NCBI GenBank assembly: GCA_947643615.1
Contig: CANRWO010000021.1
Location: 1 to 53,355, forward strand
DNA: 53,355 nucleotides
Source: an uncultured Lachnospiraceae bacterium
GTDB lineage: Bacteria > Bacillota > Clostridia > Lachnospirales > Lachnospiraceae
Direction of reading: 5' to 3'
The notes beneath the pieces were generated by a model. It was not told the DNA's origin, did no database searches, and saw nothing but the letters and a program-made list of their open reading frames with translations. Positions 17,523-25,804 of this stretch are shown piece by piece (the first letter of the stretch is position 1; the number at the start of each line of letters is the position of its first letter). A program made the translations under genes and the position numbers.

Positions 17523-18524
17523 ATGGAAGAATTTTTCACAATGAGGATGGAAATGTCTTCGGAACAGATGCAGAAGGTGTTCGGTATGCAGGACGCCTAT
17601 GCCAGGAAGCTGGAGAGGGATTTCGGCGTGAATATCGTAAACCGCAACGGCAGCGTTGCCATCACAGGGCCGGAAGCTATGGTGAAGAAAGCAGCATCGG
17701 TATTGGGACAGCTTTCCATCCTTTCTGACAGAGGAAATGAAATTGAGGAGCAAAGCGTGGATTACGCGATAACAATGGGCATGGAAGAAAGGGAAAATGT
17801 AATTACAGAGATAGACAGCGACTGTATCTGTCATACGATTAACGGGAAACCCATAAAACCGAAGACGTTGGGGCAGAAGGCGTATGTGGATGCCATTCGG
17901 AAAAATATGATCGTGTTTGGCCTGGGGCCGGCGGGGACGGGGAAGACTTACCTTGCCATGGCCATGGCCGTCACAGCATTTAAGAACGAGGAAGTCGGCA
18001 GGATCATCCTTACCAGGCCGGCTATAGAGGCGGGAGAAAAGCTGGGTTTTCTGCCCGGTGATTTGCAGAGTAAGGTAGACCCTTATCTGAGGCCACTGTA
18101 TGATGCGCTGTACCAGATAATGGGCGCGGAAAATTTTGCGAAAAACATGGAGAAAGGCCTGATAGAGGTGGCCCCGCTGGCATATATGAGAGGCCGCACG
18201 CTGGACAATGCCTTTATTATCCTGGACGAGGCACAGAATACCACACCGGCGCAGATGAAGATGTTCCTGACCAGGATTGGTTTTGGGTCAAAGGTCATTG
18301 TCACTGGCGACGGATCCCAGAAGGACCTTCCCGTGGGTGCAAGGTCAGGCCTGGATGTGGCATCCAAAGTACTGGGCAAGATAGAAGACATTGCCTTTTG
18401 CAGGCTGACCAGCAAGGATGTGGTGCGCCATCCCCTGGTGCAGAAGATAGTAAAGGCTTATGACGACTACGAGATGAAAGAGAAAAACAGAAGCAAAAGC
18501 AGAGATAAGTATGGGAAAAAATAA
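17523..18524 (+). CDS. phoH: PhoH-like ATPase
   Basis: A 333-aa P-loop ATPase with a KH-like N-terminal region (about 1-110). Walker A is GPAGTGKTYLAMA near residue 135, and the Walker B-like motif IILDEAQNTTP follows. The C-terminal tail is strongly basic (KNRSKSRDKYGKK). PhoH proteins of this cluster are linked to RNA metabolism together with YbeY. The start codon follows the yqfD stop directly, with a weak ribosome site inside the end of yqfD; ATG codons a few residues downstream are possible alternatives. Confidence 0.94.
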   Translation: MEEFFTMRMEMSSEQMQKVFGMQDAYARKLERDFGVNIVNRNGSVAITGPEAMVKKAASVLGQLSILSDRGNEIEEQSVDYAITMGMEERENVITEIDSDCICHTINGKPIKPKTLGQKAYVDAIRKNMIVFGLGPAGTGKTYLAMAMAVTAFKNEEVGRIILTRPAIEAGEKLGFLPGDLQSKVDPYLRPLYDALYQIMGAENFAKNMEKGLIEVAPLAYMRGRTLDNAFIILDEAQNTTPAQMKMFLTRIGFGSKVIVTGDGSQKDLPVGARSGLDVASKVLGKIEDIAFCRLTSKDVVRHPLVQKIVKAYDDYEMKEKNRSKSRDKYGKK

Positions 18525-19686
18525 GAGAAAAAGAACGATTGCATTCATAATGACAGAGCTGGGGGTCATGGCGCTGGGCGCCGGCGGGTCGCTGCTGGTA
18601 GGGTTGTTCCTCCAGATGGAGCAGGACAGGCTTCTCTCCAATCTGGTCATGACAGTGGCGGGGATTGCCGTCATCGGATTCCAGATGCGCCAGGAGTATG
18701 TGAAAGGGAGGCTGGATTATAATAATGCAAAATATCCTTTCCGGTTCTGGCTGTGCATCTGCATCGGCCTGGCCATTGCTTTTGCCTGTGTGTTCCTGCC
18801 GCCGGCTGGATGGCCGTTTCTGACCATATTCGTGATGCTGGCGTTGTTCAGCAACATGAGCACCGGTATTTTGGCGTCATCCGTCCTGCTGATGATTTCG
18901 GTGATCCTTGGCGGCGTAACCGTGAATTATTTTGCAATTTATTTGATCAGTGGGTGCTTTGCCGTAGCGTTGTTCCAGCATCTGGAGATTGATTTTACCA
19001 TAGGGATGCCCCTTACGATGTCGATCCTCTGCCTGTTGGTCTGCGAGACTGCCAACGTGGTATTGCTTGCAAATGCCAGGCCGGATTTGGAAATGTTCCT
19101 GATTCCCGCCGCCAATATCATTATCAACAGTATAATGCTTGTGGGAGGATTGAAGCTGTTTTCCTCCATGGTCATTTACCAGTACCATGTCAATTATCTG
19201 GAGATCAACGATACGGAGAACCCTGCGCTGGTTAAATTCAGGGAAGAATCCAAGGATGATTATTTTATCTGTATCCATACGGCGCATTTTTGCGACCAAA
19301 TATGCAAAAAAATCGGCATGGATGAAAAAATGCTGAAATGCGCCGCGCTTTACCATCGGGTGGGGGAGGAATTACCTAAACTGATGGTAAAGAAACACTT
19401 TCCTCCTAAACTGAGGGAAATCCTGACGGAATATGATACCAAAAAGCCGCCCAAGAACAAGGAGACGGCGATTTTGGCATGTTCGGATATGGTGGTATCC
19501 TCCATAACCCGGATGCTCAGGGAAAATGCGGATACCTCCATAGACTACAGTGTGTTTATAGATCAAATGTTCCAGAAACTGATAAGGGACGGGTATTTTT
19601 GGGAGTGCAATATCTCCATGCAGGAATATAAAGCCATGCATCAGATATTCAGGGAGGAGAAGCTTTATTATGACTTTTTACGTTGA
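18511..19686 (+). CDS. Shortened PgpH-like membrane protein with degenerate HD motif
   Basis: This 391-aa protein occupies the position of yqfF/pgpH (cyclic-di-AMP phosphodiesterase) between phoH and ybeY. It has about seven membrane helices (roughly residues 10-225) and then a cytoplasmic domain that aligns by pattern with the PgpH HD domain. The long extracellular 7TMR-HDED domain of normal PgpH (about 700 aa) is missing. Where the family has Tyr-His-Asp it has ALYHRVGEE, so the metal-binding Asp is Arg (near residue 283), and the later His-His motif is not seen. The helix KETAILACSDMVVSSITRM still matches. I expect no phosphodiesterase activity. It overlaps phoH by 14 bases and ybeY by 17, so it is kept in a tight operon and is unlikely to be a pseudogene. 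Confidence 0.82.
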   Translation: MGKNKRKRTIAFIMTELGVMALGAGGSLLVGLFLQMEQDRLLSNLVMTVAGIAVIGFQMRQEYVKGRLDYNNAKYPFRFWLCICIGLAIAFACVFLPPAGWPFLTIFVMLALFSNMSTGILASSVLLMISVILGGVTVNYFAIYLISGCFAVALFQHLEIDFTIGMPLTMSILCLLVCETANVVLLANARPDLEMFLIPAANIIINSIMLVGGLKLFSSMVIYQYHVNYLEINDTENPALVKFREESKDDYFICIHTAHFCDQICKKIGMDEKMLKCAALYHRVGEELPKLMVKKHFPPKLREILTEYDTKKPPKNKETAILACSDMVVSSITRMLRENADTSIDYSVFIDQMFQKLIRDGYFWECNISMQEYKAMHQIFREEKLYYDFLR

Positions 19687-20170
19687 AAACGAGTCCCAGG
19701 CGAAGCTGCCTTTTGATATAGAGTCTGTTGGAAGGCTTGTGTGCGAAGCAGTGCTGGAATCGGAGCGCTGCCCCTATGAGGCGCAGGTGAACCTGGTACT
19801 GACGGACAATGCAGGAATCAGGGAATTAAACAGGGAGTGCCGTGGGATTGACAGAGAGACAGATGTGCTTTCCTTTCCCAATCTGGAATTTGAAAAGGAA
19901 GGCATATTTGAAGTCCCCAAGGAGGCGGAAGCGGACTGCTTTGACCCAGAAACGGGGGAACTGATGCTGGGAGATATCATGATCTCCATGGACAAGATGC
20001 AGGAACAGGCGGAAAGCTATGGGCACAGCTTAAAAAGAGAGTTTGCCTTTTTGGTGGCCCACAGTATGCTGCATCTGTGTGGGTATGACCATATGGAACC
20101 CATGGAAGCAGAAGTTATGGAAGGAAAGCAGGAGGAGCTGTTGGCAGGCCTGGGGATCACCAGGGATTGA
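19670..20170 (+). CDS. ybeY: Endoribonuclease YbeY (rRNA maturation factor)
   Basis: Metal-dependent RNase for 16S rRNA 3'-end maturation and ribosome quality control. The zinc motif HSMLHLCGYDHM (His-x3-His-x5-His) is intact, and the preceding DVLSFPNLEF and LGDIMISMDKM match the family. The 166-aa length is normal; an acidic insertion around residues 75-105 is common in Clostridia. The start overlaps the end of the PgpH-like gene. Confidence 0.95.
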   Translation: MTFYVENESQAKLPFDIESVGRLVCEAVLESERCPYEAQVNLVLTDNAGIRELNRECRGIDRETDVLSFPNLEFEKEGIFEVPKEAEADCFDPETGELMLGDIMISMDKMQEQAESYGHSLKREFAFLVAHSMLHLCGYDHMEPMEAEVMEGKQEELLAGLGITRD

Positions 20171-20185
20171 TTTTGGGGCATAATA

Positions 20186-20208
20186 ACCCATGCGGGAAAT
20201 GCATGGGT
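20186..20208 (+). repeat. Hairpin between ybeY and the flippase gene
   Basis: ACCCATGC (20186-20193) pairs exactly with GCATGGGT (20201-20208) around a 7-base loop. No T-tract follows, so it is probably not an efficient terminator. Confidence 0.4.
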
Positions 20209-20230
20209 ACGAGCTTGCAGGGGTATACAG

Positions 20231-21835
20231 ATGAATTCTATTGAGATAAAGAGACGGAAGACACAGGGAGCTGCCAATATGATTTTTTTGGTGACCATTC
20301 TGGCCGTGGGAGGGATGGCAGGCGACAACGGTATGACCTATATAGCGGCTGCAGCTATGGCGTTTGCCTTTCTGTGGGCGTTGTGCGGCGGATATACGGC
20401 AGATACTCTGGGTAAGCTTCTCAGGATACGTAACGCAAAAGGACAGTATAAAAGTATGGCAAAGATGCGCAGGAATATATTGCTGTTCCAGCTGGCGGTG
20501 GGATTGGCCGGCACAATTCTCCTGTTTTTTGGTGCGGGAACTATTGCCGGTAAGCTGTTACACGTACAATACAGCGTATTTTTAATGATGCTTTTAGCGC
20601 CGGCGCTTCTTCTGAGGGTAGTGTCCGCCGTGCTTATGGGATTCTGCCAGGGGGAAGGCTCGGAGATGCCCACTGCGGTGTCCGGTATCCTTCGCCAGGT
20701 CTTTGTATTGATATTCAGCCTGATTTTCTGCAGGGCCTTGGGAAATTACGGCTTAAAAGTGGGAATGCTCCTGACGCAGGCTAATTTTGCGTCTATGTAT
20801 ACTGCGGCGGGTTTTTGTATAGCGGTGGATGTAAGTGAGGTTTTCGTAATCCTGTTTCTGCTTGTGCTCCAAAAGATCGGCAGGCAATCCCAAAAGAGGG
20901 AGTCCCTGGAGGGAATGCGTTTTACGGATTCCTTCTGGAGCGCGGTGCAGAGTTTTTCCTCCAACAGGATTTCTTATGCGGCGATCCAGCTGCTGCTTTT
21001 GCTGCCGGTGGTTTTGGGATTTCTGTTCTTTGAGAAGAGTGTGACGGATTGGGAAGCGGGAATGCTGGATTACGGCGTTTATTTTGGGAAATACCTGGCT
21101 GTCATTGTGCTGATGGTACTGTTGGGGGCGGGCGCATTTATCCAGATATGCAGCAGGACGGTGATTGCTCTGCGGAAAGGGGAACAGCGGTTTGCAAGGG
21201 TTATTTTCCAGAGCGGCGTCCATATCGCAGTGATCCATTCCCTGTTCCTTGCGGCCTTTCTGGCTGTGATGGCAGAACATGCCGCAGGTATCCTGGGTGC
21301 AGGCGGCAATGTGACGGCAGTGAAATTATTCCGCGGGGGAGCTTTGATGATCCCTTTTGCGGCGCTTACGTATTACTTTGTGAGATTTTTGATGATGACA
21401 GGGAAAAATCTTCTGATCCTGGGGGCGTTGGCGATTTCCGACATTGTTTTTGTCCTGAGCATGACATTGTTTTTAAATATGTGGAAGGCAGGCATCCTGG
21501 CATTGGCCTATGCCGGGATCATGGGCAGCCTAGTCTGCTGCCTCCTGCTGGGGGTCATTACCTACAGGCAGCTCAGAGTCGGTGACCTCTGGCTGCAGAT
21601 TTTTGTGATCCCCGCCGGTGCAGCCGCCATCACAGGACTTCTATGTATGCTGCTATCCAAGGTGATTTCACCTCATCTTGGGAATGTGGTGACATTGATC
21701 GTCTGTGGCGTGGTCTCATTAGCGGTCTATTGGCTGCTTTTGCTGCTTGCCAGGAATTTCAGCGAACAGGAGCTGGAAAATATTCCCGGCGGTAAACTGA
21801 TTATTACAATCGGGCAGATGCTCCGTGTTTTATGA
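20231..21835 (+). CDS. MOP-superfamily flippase (SpoVB/oligosaccharide flippase-like)
   Basis: A 534-aa membrane protein with about 14 hydrophobic helices. The basic N-terminus IKRRKTQGAANM and segments such as RNAKGQYKSMAKMRRN are typical of polysaccharide flippases in the MATE/MOP superfamily. It probably moves a lipid-linked sugar across the membrane. Its neighbours do not define the substrate: there are no glycosyltransferases directly adjacent, and sporulation genes lie upstream. A SpoVB-like role in spore or cell-wall peptidoglycan is one possibility, an exopolysaccharide flippase another. Ribosome site AGGGG lies eight bases before ATG 20231. Confidence 0.75.
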   Translation: MNSIEIKRRKTQGAANMIFLVTILAVGGMAGDNGMTYIAAAAMAFAFLWALCGGYTADTLGKLLRIRNAKGQYKSMAKMRRNILLFQLAVGLAGTILLFFGAGTIAGKLLHVQYSVFLMMLLAPALLLRVVSAVLMGFCQGEGSEMPTAVSGILRQVFVLIFSLIFCRALGNYGLKVGMLLTQANFASMYTAAGFCIAVDVSEVFVILFLLVLQKIGRQSQKRESLEGMRFTDSFWSAVQSFSSNRISYAAIQLLLLLPVVLGFLFFEKSVTDWEAGMLDYGVYFGKYLAVIVLMVLLGAGAFIQICSRTVIALRKGEQRFARVIFQSGVHIAVIHSLFLAAFLAVMAEHAAGILGAGGNVTAVKLFRGGALMIPFAALTYYFVRFLMMTGKNLLILGALAISDIVFVLSMTLFLNMWKAGILALAYAGIMGSLVCCLLLGVITYRQLRVGDLWLQIFVIPAGAAAITGLLCMLLSKVISPHLGNVVTLIVCGVVSLAVYWLLLLLARNFSEQELENIPGGKLIITIGQMLRVL

Positions 21836-21932
21836 ACACAGTGCAATCACATTTTGCAGGAGCTTTGTATAAAAAATGGAAAAAGGCTGATACTGATTAC
21901 AAAACCGTTATAGCGGCAGAGTGAGAGGAAAT

Positions 21933-22655
21933 ATGAAATTTATAAAAGGTATCAGCTTATATTTTATATATCCCATGGTAATGCTGGGTCTTGGATTTTA
22001 TGGTGGTGTGGTGACCAGCCATTTTTTTTATCCGGGAGAGCAGGCGCCCCAAAGCAGGGAAGAATATGAAACCCCACTACAGAGTCCTATAATCGGCGAA
22101 CCCATTGAGGCGCCGGAAGAGGGGACGGGTTATGGGGTGGCGGAGGTTGTGCAGGAGGAAGAAGTCCTGTATCCAAATGAGGAGCTGCTGCTGGAAGCGG
22201 CGGCTGCTTCGGAAACCTTGTCCGCAGATACGGAGTATGTGCTGGAGGAAACAAATGTCCTGGATCAGTCTGTGGTGCAGACTACATGGAGGCTGCCTCC
22301 CCAGTATATGGGTATGAACCGGAAGCAGTTTTTGGATGCAATGGAGCTGTATGACGCCCATCCGCCGCTGGCGGAGATGGAGCGTGGATTTGTTGGGTTG
22401 GAGGTCCTTTCTTTTTCCAGGGAGAGGGTTGTGATCCGGATGAACTACCGTTATGTGCAACCCAGCGCCAGCTTTTACCTGGCTGTCTATGACAACGAAG
22501 TGGTAGTCTATCTGGAAGACAAAAAGACAGTCTATATCAATACGGAAATCCCTCTGGATTCCCTGCCGGAGGAGGTGCAGCAGGAGATCATACAGATGAT
22601 GTGGATGCCCGATGAGGAGAGTTTGTATCATTTTCTGGAGAGCTATTCCAGTTAA
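21933..22655 (+). CDS. Exported or membrane-anchored protein, BofC C-terminal-like
   Basis: A 240-aa protein with one N-terminal hydrophobic helix (about 5-30) and then an acidic Glu/Pro/Ala-rich linker to about residue 110. The C-terminal domain has the pattern FYLAVYDNEVVVYL, INTEIPLDSLPEEVQQEI and YHFLESYSS. This resembles the C-terminal domain of BofC, the forespore factor that controls SpoIVB in Bacillus; the likeness is by eye and moderate. I chose ATG 21933 over GTG 21921 because GAGAGGAA stands directly before it. Lying close to sporulation genes, it may be sporulation-linked, but this is inference. Confidence 0.6.
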   Translation: MKFIKGISLYFIYPMVMLGLGFYGGVVTSHFFYPGEQAPQSREEYETPLQSPIIGEPIEAPEEGTGYGVAEVVQEEEVLYPNEELLLEAAAASETLSADTEYVLEETNVLDQSVVQTTWRLPPQYMGMNRKQFLDAMELYDAHPPLAEMERGFVGLEVLSFSRERVVIRMNYRYVQPSASFYLAVYDNEVVVYLEDKKTVYINTEIPLDSLPEEVQQEIIQMMWMPDEESLYHFLESYSS

Positions 22656-22724
22656 AAGGCACCATGCGTTCCGCACATTGATTGTGTGAAAGCACGCCAA
22701 GGGGGATCCGGAAGGGGGATTTGC

Positions 22725-23984
22725 ATGAAGAGAAAGGTAGGTATCATAGGCGGTGGCGCGGCGGGTATGATGGCTGCGATCACTGCCGCAAGGCAGGGGG
22801 CGGAAGTGACCGTCCTGGAGGGAAACGACCGTGTGGGCAGGAAAATTTTGTCCACGGGGAACGGGAAATGCAACCTTGGGAACCGGAAGCTGGATTTGGA
22901 GGAGTACTATACAGGCAATTCCCGGCGCCTGGAAGAATGCCTGAAGAGGTTTGGCACAGAGGATACGGTTTCCTTTTTTCAGGGTATCGGCCTGATGCTG
23001 AAGGAAAAGAACGGATATCTTTATCCGGCGTGTGAGCAGGCATCGGCTGTCCTGGATGTGCTTCGGTTTGAACTTTCGGCATTGGGGATAAAAGTGGCCA
23101 ATGGCTGTAAAGTGGGCCGTATCCTGCCTGGGCCGGAAGGCGGGCAGATCAGGGTGGAGAGCGGGGATGAGACCTACAGTTTTGACTGTGTAGTGGTGGC
23201 CTGTGGCGGGGCGGCAGCCCCAAGGACGGGTTCGGACGGCAGCGGGTTCAGGCTGGCGGAACAGATAGGGCATAAACTGGTGCCCAGTGTCCCTGCACTG
23301 GTACAGTTAAGGTGCAGTGAACCGTATCTTAAGGCAATTTCCGGCATCCGTGCAGATGCTGCGGTGCGTGTGTGGGACAACGGCCGATGCATTGCCAATG
23401 AGCGGGGGGAACTGCAGCTGACGGATTATGGGATCTCCGGGATTCCGGTCTTTCAGTTGAGCCGGCAGGTGAATTACATATTGCGGAGACAAAGAGAAGT
23501 GGAGATAACCGTGGACTTCCTGCCGGACTATGGGCGGGAGGAATACGAAGCCTTGCAGGCCGGAAGGAAACTTTTGCAGAATGACAGGACGGTGGAGGCG
23601 TTTTTCACGGGAATGCTCCACAAGAAACTGATGCTGCAGTTTATGAAGATGGCAGGGTTAAAGCCGGGCGAACCTGTGGAAAAGGCTGACGCGTCTGCGT
23701 TGGATAAGGTATACAGGCTGTGCAGGGAGTGGAGGGTCCATGTAAACGGGCATAATTCTTATGATAATGCCCAGGTGTGTGCTGGGGGAGTGCCTTTGGA
23801 CCAGTTGACGGAAGATTTGGAATCTCTCATGGCGCCGGGGGTCTTTTTTGCCGGGGAGATCCTGGATGTGGACGGAAAATGCGGAGGCTATAATCTGCAG
23901 TGGGCATGGACCAGCGGGTATCTGGCGGGGAAAGCGGCAGCCGACGGTAATCAAATACCCCGCTGCAAGCAACGGGGTATTTGA
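22725..23984 (+). CDS. HI0933/BaiN-family FAD flavoprotein
   Basis: A flavoprotein of the HI0933 (aminoacetone oxidase-like, BaiN) family. Motifs seen are the N-terminal GGGAAGMMAAITAA dinucleotide-binding site, RKILSTGNGKCN, a central CGGAAAPRTGSDGSG, and the C-terminal FFAGEILDVDGKCGGYNLQWAW. BaiN relatives have been linked to bile-acid 7-alpha-dehydroxylation in gut Clostridia; most members have unknown substrates. I chose ATG 22725 with AAGGGGG upstream rather than GTG 22686. The family normally ends soon after the GGYNLQWAW motif. Here the last ten or so residues (QIPRCKQRGI) and the stop codon are encoded by a repeat element. Confidence 0.9.
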   Translation: MKRKVGIIGGGAAGMMAAITAARQGAEVTVLEGNDRVGRKILSTGNGKCNLGNRKLDLEEYYTGNSRRLEECLKRFGTEDTVSFFQGIGLMLKEKNGYLYPACEQASAVLDVLRFELSALGIKVANGCKVGRILPGPEGGQIRVESGDETYSFDCVVVACGGAAAPRTGSDGSGFRLAEQIGHKLVPSVPALVQLRCSEPYLKAISGIRADAAVRVWDNGRCIANERGELQLTDYGISGIPVFQLSRQVNYILRRQREVEITVDFLPDYGREEYEALQAGRKLLQNDRTVEAFFTGMLHKKLMLQFMKMAGLKPGEPVEKADASALDKVYRLCREWRVHVNGHNSYDNAQVCAGGVPLDQLTEDLESLMAPGVFFAGEILDVDGKCGGYNLQWAWTSGYLAGKAAADGNQIPRCKQRGI

Positions 23985-24061
23985 CCCTCGCGGCAGTCGC
24001 CAAATGTCTGCAAGCAGCCACTTGGCTTGTTGCCCGCGGGAATAAAGGGGGAGTCCCCCTG
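23952..24061 (+). repeat. Repeat-like structured element at the 3' end of the flavoprotein gene
   Basis: An 11-bp perfect stem (CAAATACCCCG 23952-23962, CGGGGTATTTG 23973-23983) is followed by a GC-rich section with the pairs GCCAA/TTGGC and CCCTCGCGGC/GCCCGCGGG (imperfect). A short stem AGGGGG-AGT-CCCCCT follows near 24046-24060. From memory, this type of sequence recurs in Lachnospiraceae intergenic regions; I cannot confirm it here. It invades the coding region and sits directly before the ribosome site of the next gene. Confidence 0.55.
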
Positions 24062-24081
24062 CAGGATGGAGACAATAAGAA

Positions 24082-25749
24082 ATGATACGGATCAATCAGG
24101 TTAAGATAAAGGAAAAGCATTCACAGCAGGATTTGCGCAGGAAAGTGGCGGACATGCTTCGTGTACCGGCGGAAGAAATAAAGGATCTTACAATAGTGCG
24201 CCAGTCCATTGACGCAAGGAAGAAACCGGACATCTTTTACATTTATACGGTGGATGTGAAGGTTGCAGGTGAGGAGAAACTTTTACGGAGGGCCGGGGGA
24301 CGCCTGCAGATCTCCAGGCCGGAAGACTCCAAATACAGCTTTCCAAAATCAGGCACGGAGAAAACGGAGTATCCCCCTGTGATAGTGGGTATGGGGCCTG
24401 GGGGGTTATTCTGCGGCTATTATCTGGCGCTGCACGGGTATCAGCCCATCCTGTTGGAGCGCGGGAAATGTGTGGAGGAAAGGCAGAAGGATGTGGAAGC
24501 TTTCTGGGAGACGGGACAGCTGGACCCTTCTTCCAACGTACAGTTCGGGGAGGGCGGGGCAGGCGCTTTCTCCGACGGCAAGCTGAATACCCTGGTAAAG
24601 GATAAGGACGGACGAAACAGGGAAGTGCTGGAAACCCTTGTGAAGTTTGGGGCAAAGGAGAGCATCTGCTATGAAGCAAAACCACATTTGGGCACAGATG
24701 TGCTCTGCAGGGTGGTGCGGAATATGAGGCAGGAGATCCTTGCTTTGGGCGGCCAGGTACGCTTTGAGAGCCAGGTGACGGAAATACATATGCAGAATGG
24801 GCAGATTACCGGGGTGGTGCTAAACGGAAAGGAAGTCCTGCCCTGTGGGCAGTTGGTGCTGGCCATCGGGCACAGCGCCAGAGACACATTCCAGATGTTA
24901 TATGAGAAGGGGATCCCCATGGAGGCGAAAGCTTTTGCGGTAGGATTGCGGGTGGAGCATCCTCAGCCTATGATCAATAAGAGCCAGTATGGCAGGGCAG
25001 AGGCGGGAGAATTAGGGGCGGCGCCTTACAAAGTGGCAGCAAAGGCTTCCAACGGCAGGGGAGTCTATTCTTTTTGTATGTGCCCGGGCGGTTATGTGGT
25101 AAATGCCTCCTCGGAGCCTTGCAGGACGGCAGTAAACGGTATGAGCTACAGCGGCCGGGACGGCAGCAATGCCAACAGTGCCGTTATTGTTTCCGTGACG
25201 CCGGAAGACTTTGGCAGCGTCCATCCTCTTGCAGGGATGGAATTCCAGCGAAGATTGGAAGAAAAGGCTTATGAGCTGGGAGGAGGGAAGATTCCTGCCC
25301 AGCGCTACGGGGCCTTTAAGAGGGCGGTGGAGGCCGGAATGCCGGATATGGAAGAAGCGGATGGGGATATTGGCCGGGAAGCGGAGAAAGGCAGGGACAC
25401 CTCTCCGGACAGCGGACTACAACCCCAGTGCAAGGGAGAGTACTGTTGGGCGGATGTGAGCAGGATACTTCCACCGGAATGTAATGCGGCATTTGTGGAG
25501 GGAATGGAAGCTTTTGGAAGACAGATCAGGGGATTTGACAGGGAGGATGCCGTTTTGCTGGGAGTGGAAAGCCGTACCTCCTCCCCGGTGCGTATCAGCA
25601 GGGACGAAACGATGCAGTCCCAGGCCAGGGGGTTGTATCCCTGCGGGGAGGGGGCAGGATATGCCGGGGGGATCACCTCTGCGGCGATGGACGGACTGAA
25701 GGCGGCGGAGGCTGTCGCCATGCGCTTTGCCCCACGGAAGAAGGCATAA
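24082..25749 (+). CDS. COG2509-type FAD-dependent dehydrogenase
   Basis: A 555-aa flavoprotein unrelated in layout to its upstream neighbour. An N-terminal domain of about 95 residues (RINQVKIKEKHSQQDLRRKV) precedes the FAD site VIVGMGPGGLFCGYYLA. The blocks VQFGEGGAGAFSDGKLNT and FCMCPGGYVVNASSE follow, and the C-terminal GEGAGYAGGITSAAMDGLKAAE is the usual signature of this family. The substrate is unknown. A hydrophilic, Glu/Gly-rich stretch near residues 425-455 looks like a loop insertion. Start ATG 24082 follows GGAG by ten bases. Confidence 0.88.
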   Translation: MIRINQVKIKEKHSQQDLRRKVADMLRVPAEEIKDLTIVRQSIDARKKPDIFYIYTVDVKVAGEEKLLRRAGGRLQISRPEDSKYSFPKSGTEKTEYPPVIVGMGPGGLFCGYYLALHGYQPILLERGKCVEERQKDVEAFWETGQLDPSSNVQFGEGGAGAFSDGKLNTLVKDKDGRNREVLETLVKFGAKESICYEAKPHLGTDVLCRVVRNMRQEILALGGQVRFESQVTEIHMQNGQITGVVLNGKEVLPCGQLVLAIGHSARDTFQMLYEKGIPMEAKAFAVGLRVEHPQPMINKSQYGRAEAGELGAAPYKVAAKASNGRGVYSFCMCPGGYVVNASSEPCRTAVNGMSYSGRDGSNANSAVIVSVTPEDFGSVHPLAGMEFQRRLEEKAYELGGGKIPAQRYGAFKRAVEAGMPDMEEADGDIGREAEKGRDTSPDSGLQPQCKGEYCWADVSRILPPECNAAFVEGMEAFGRQIRGFDREDAVLLGVESRTSSPVRISRDETMQSQARGLYPCGEGAGYAGGITSAAMDGLKAAEAVAMRFAPRKKA

Positions 25750-25792
25750 ATGCCGGATCCCTGTGTGAATATATTGCAGTAGAAGGAGATAA

Positions 25793-25804
25793 ATGTACAA
25801 ATGA
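25793..25804 (+). other. Three-codon upstream ORF (Met-Tyr-Lys-stop)
   Basis: AAGGAG (25783-25788) is ideally spaced from the ATG at 25793, which opens a frame of only three codons. Its TGA (25802-25804) overlaps the ATG of the next gene (25801-25803) in an ATGA arrangement. It may be a re-initiation device, or simply chance. Confidence 0.3.
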
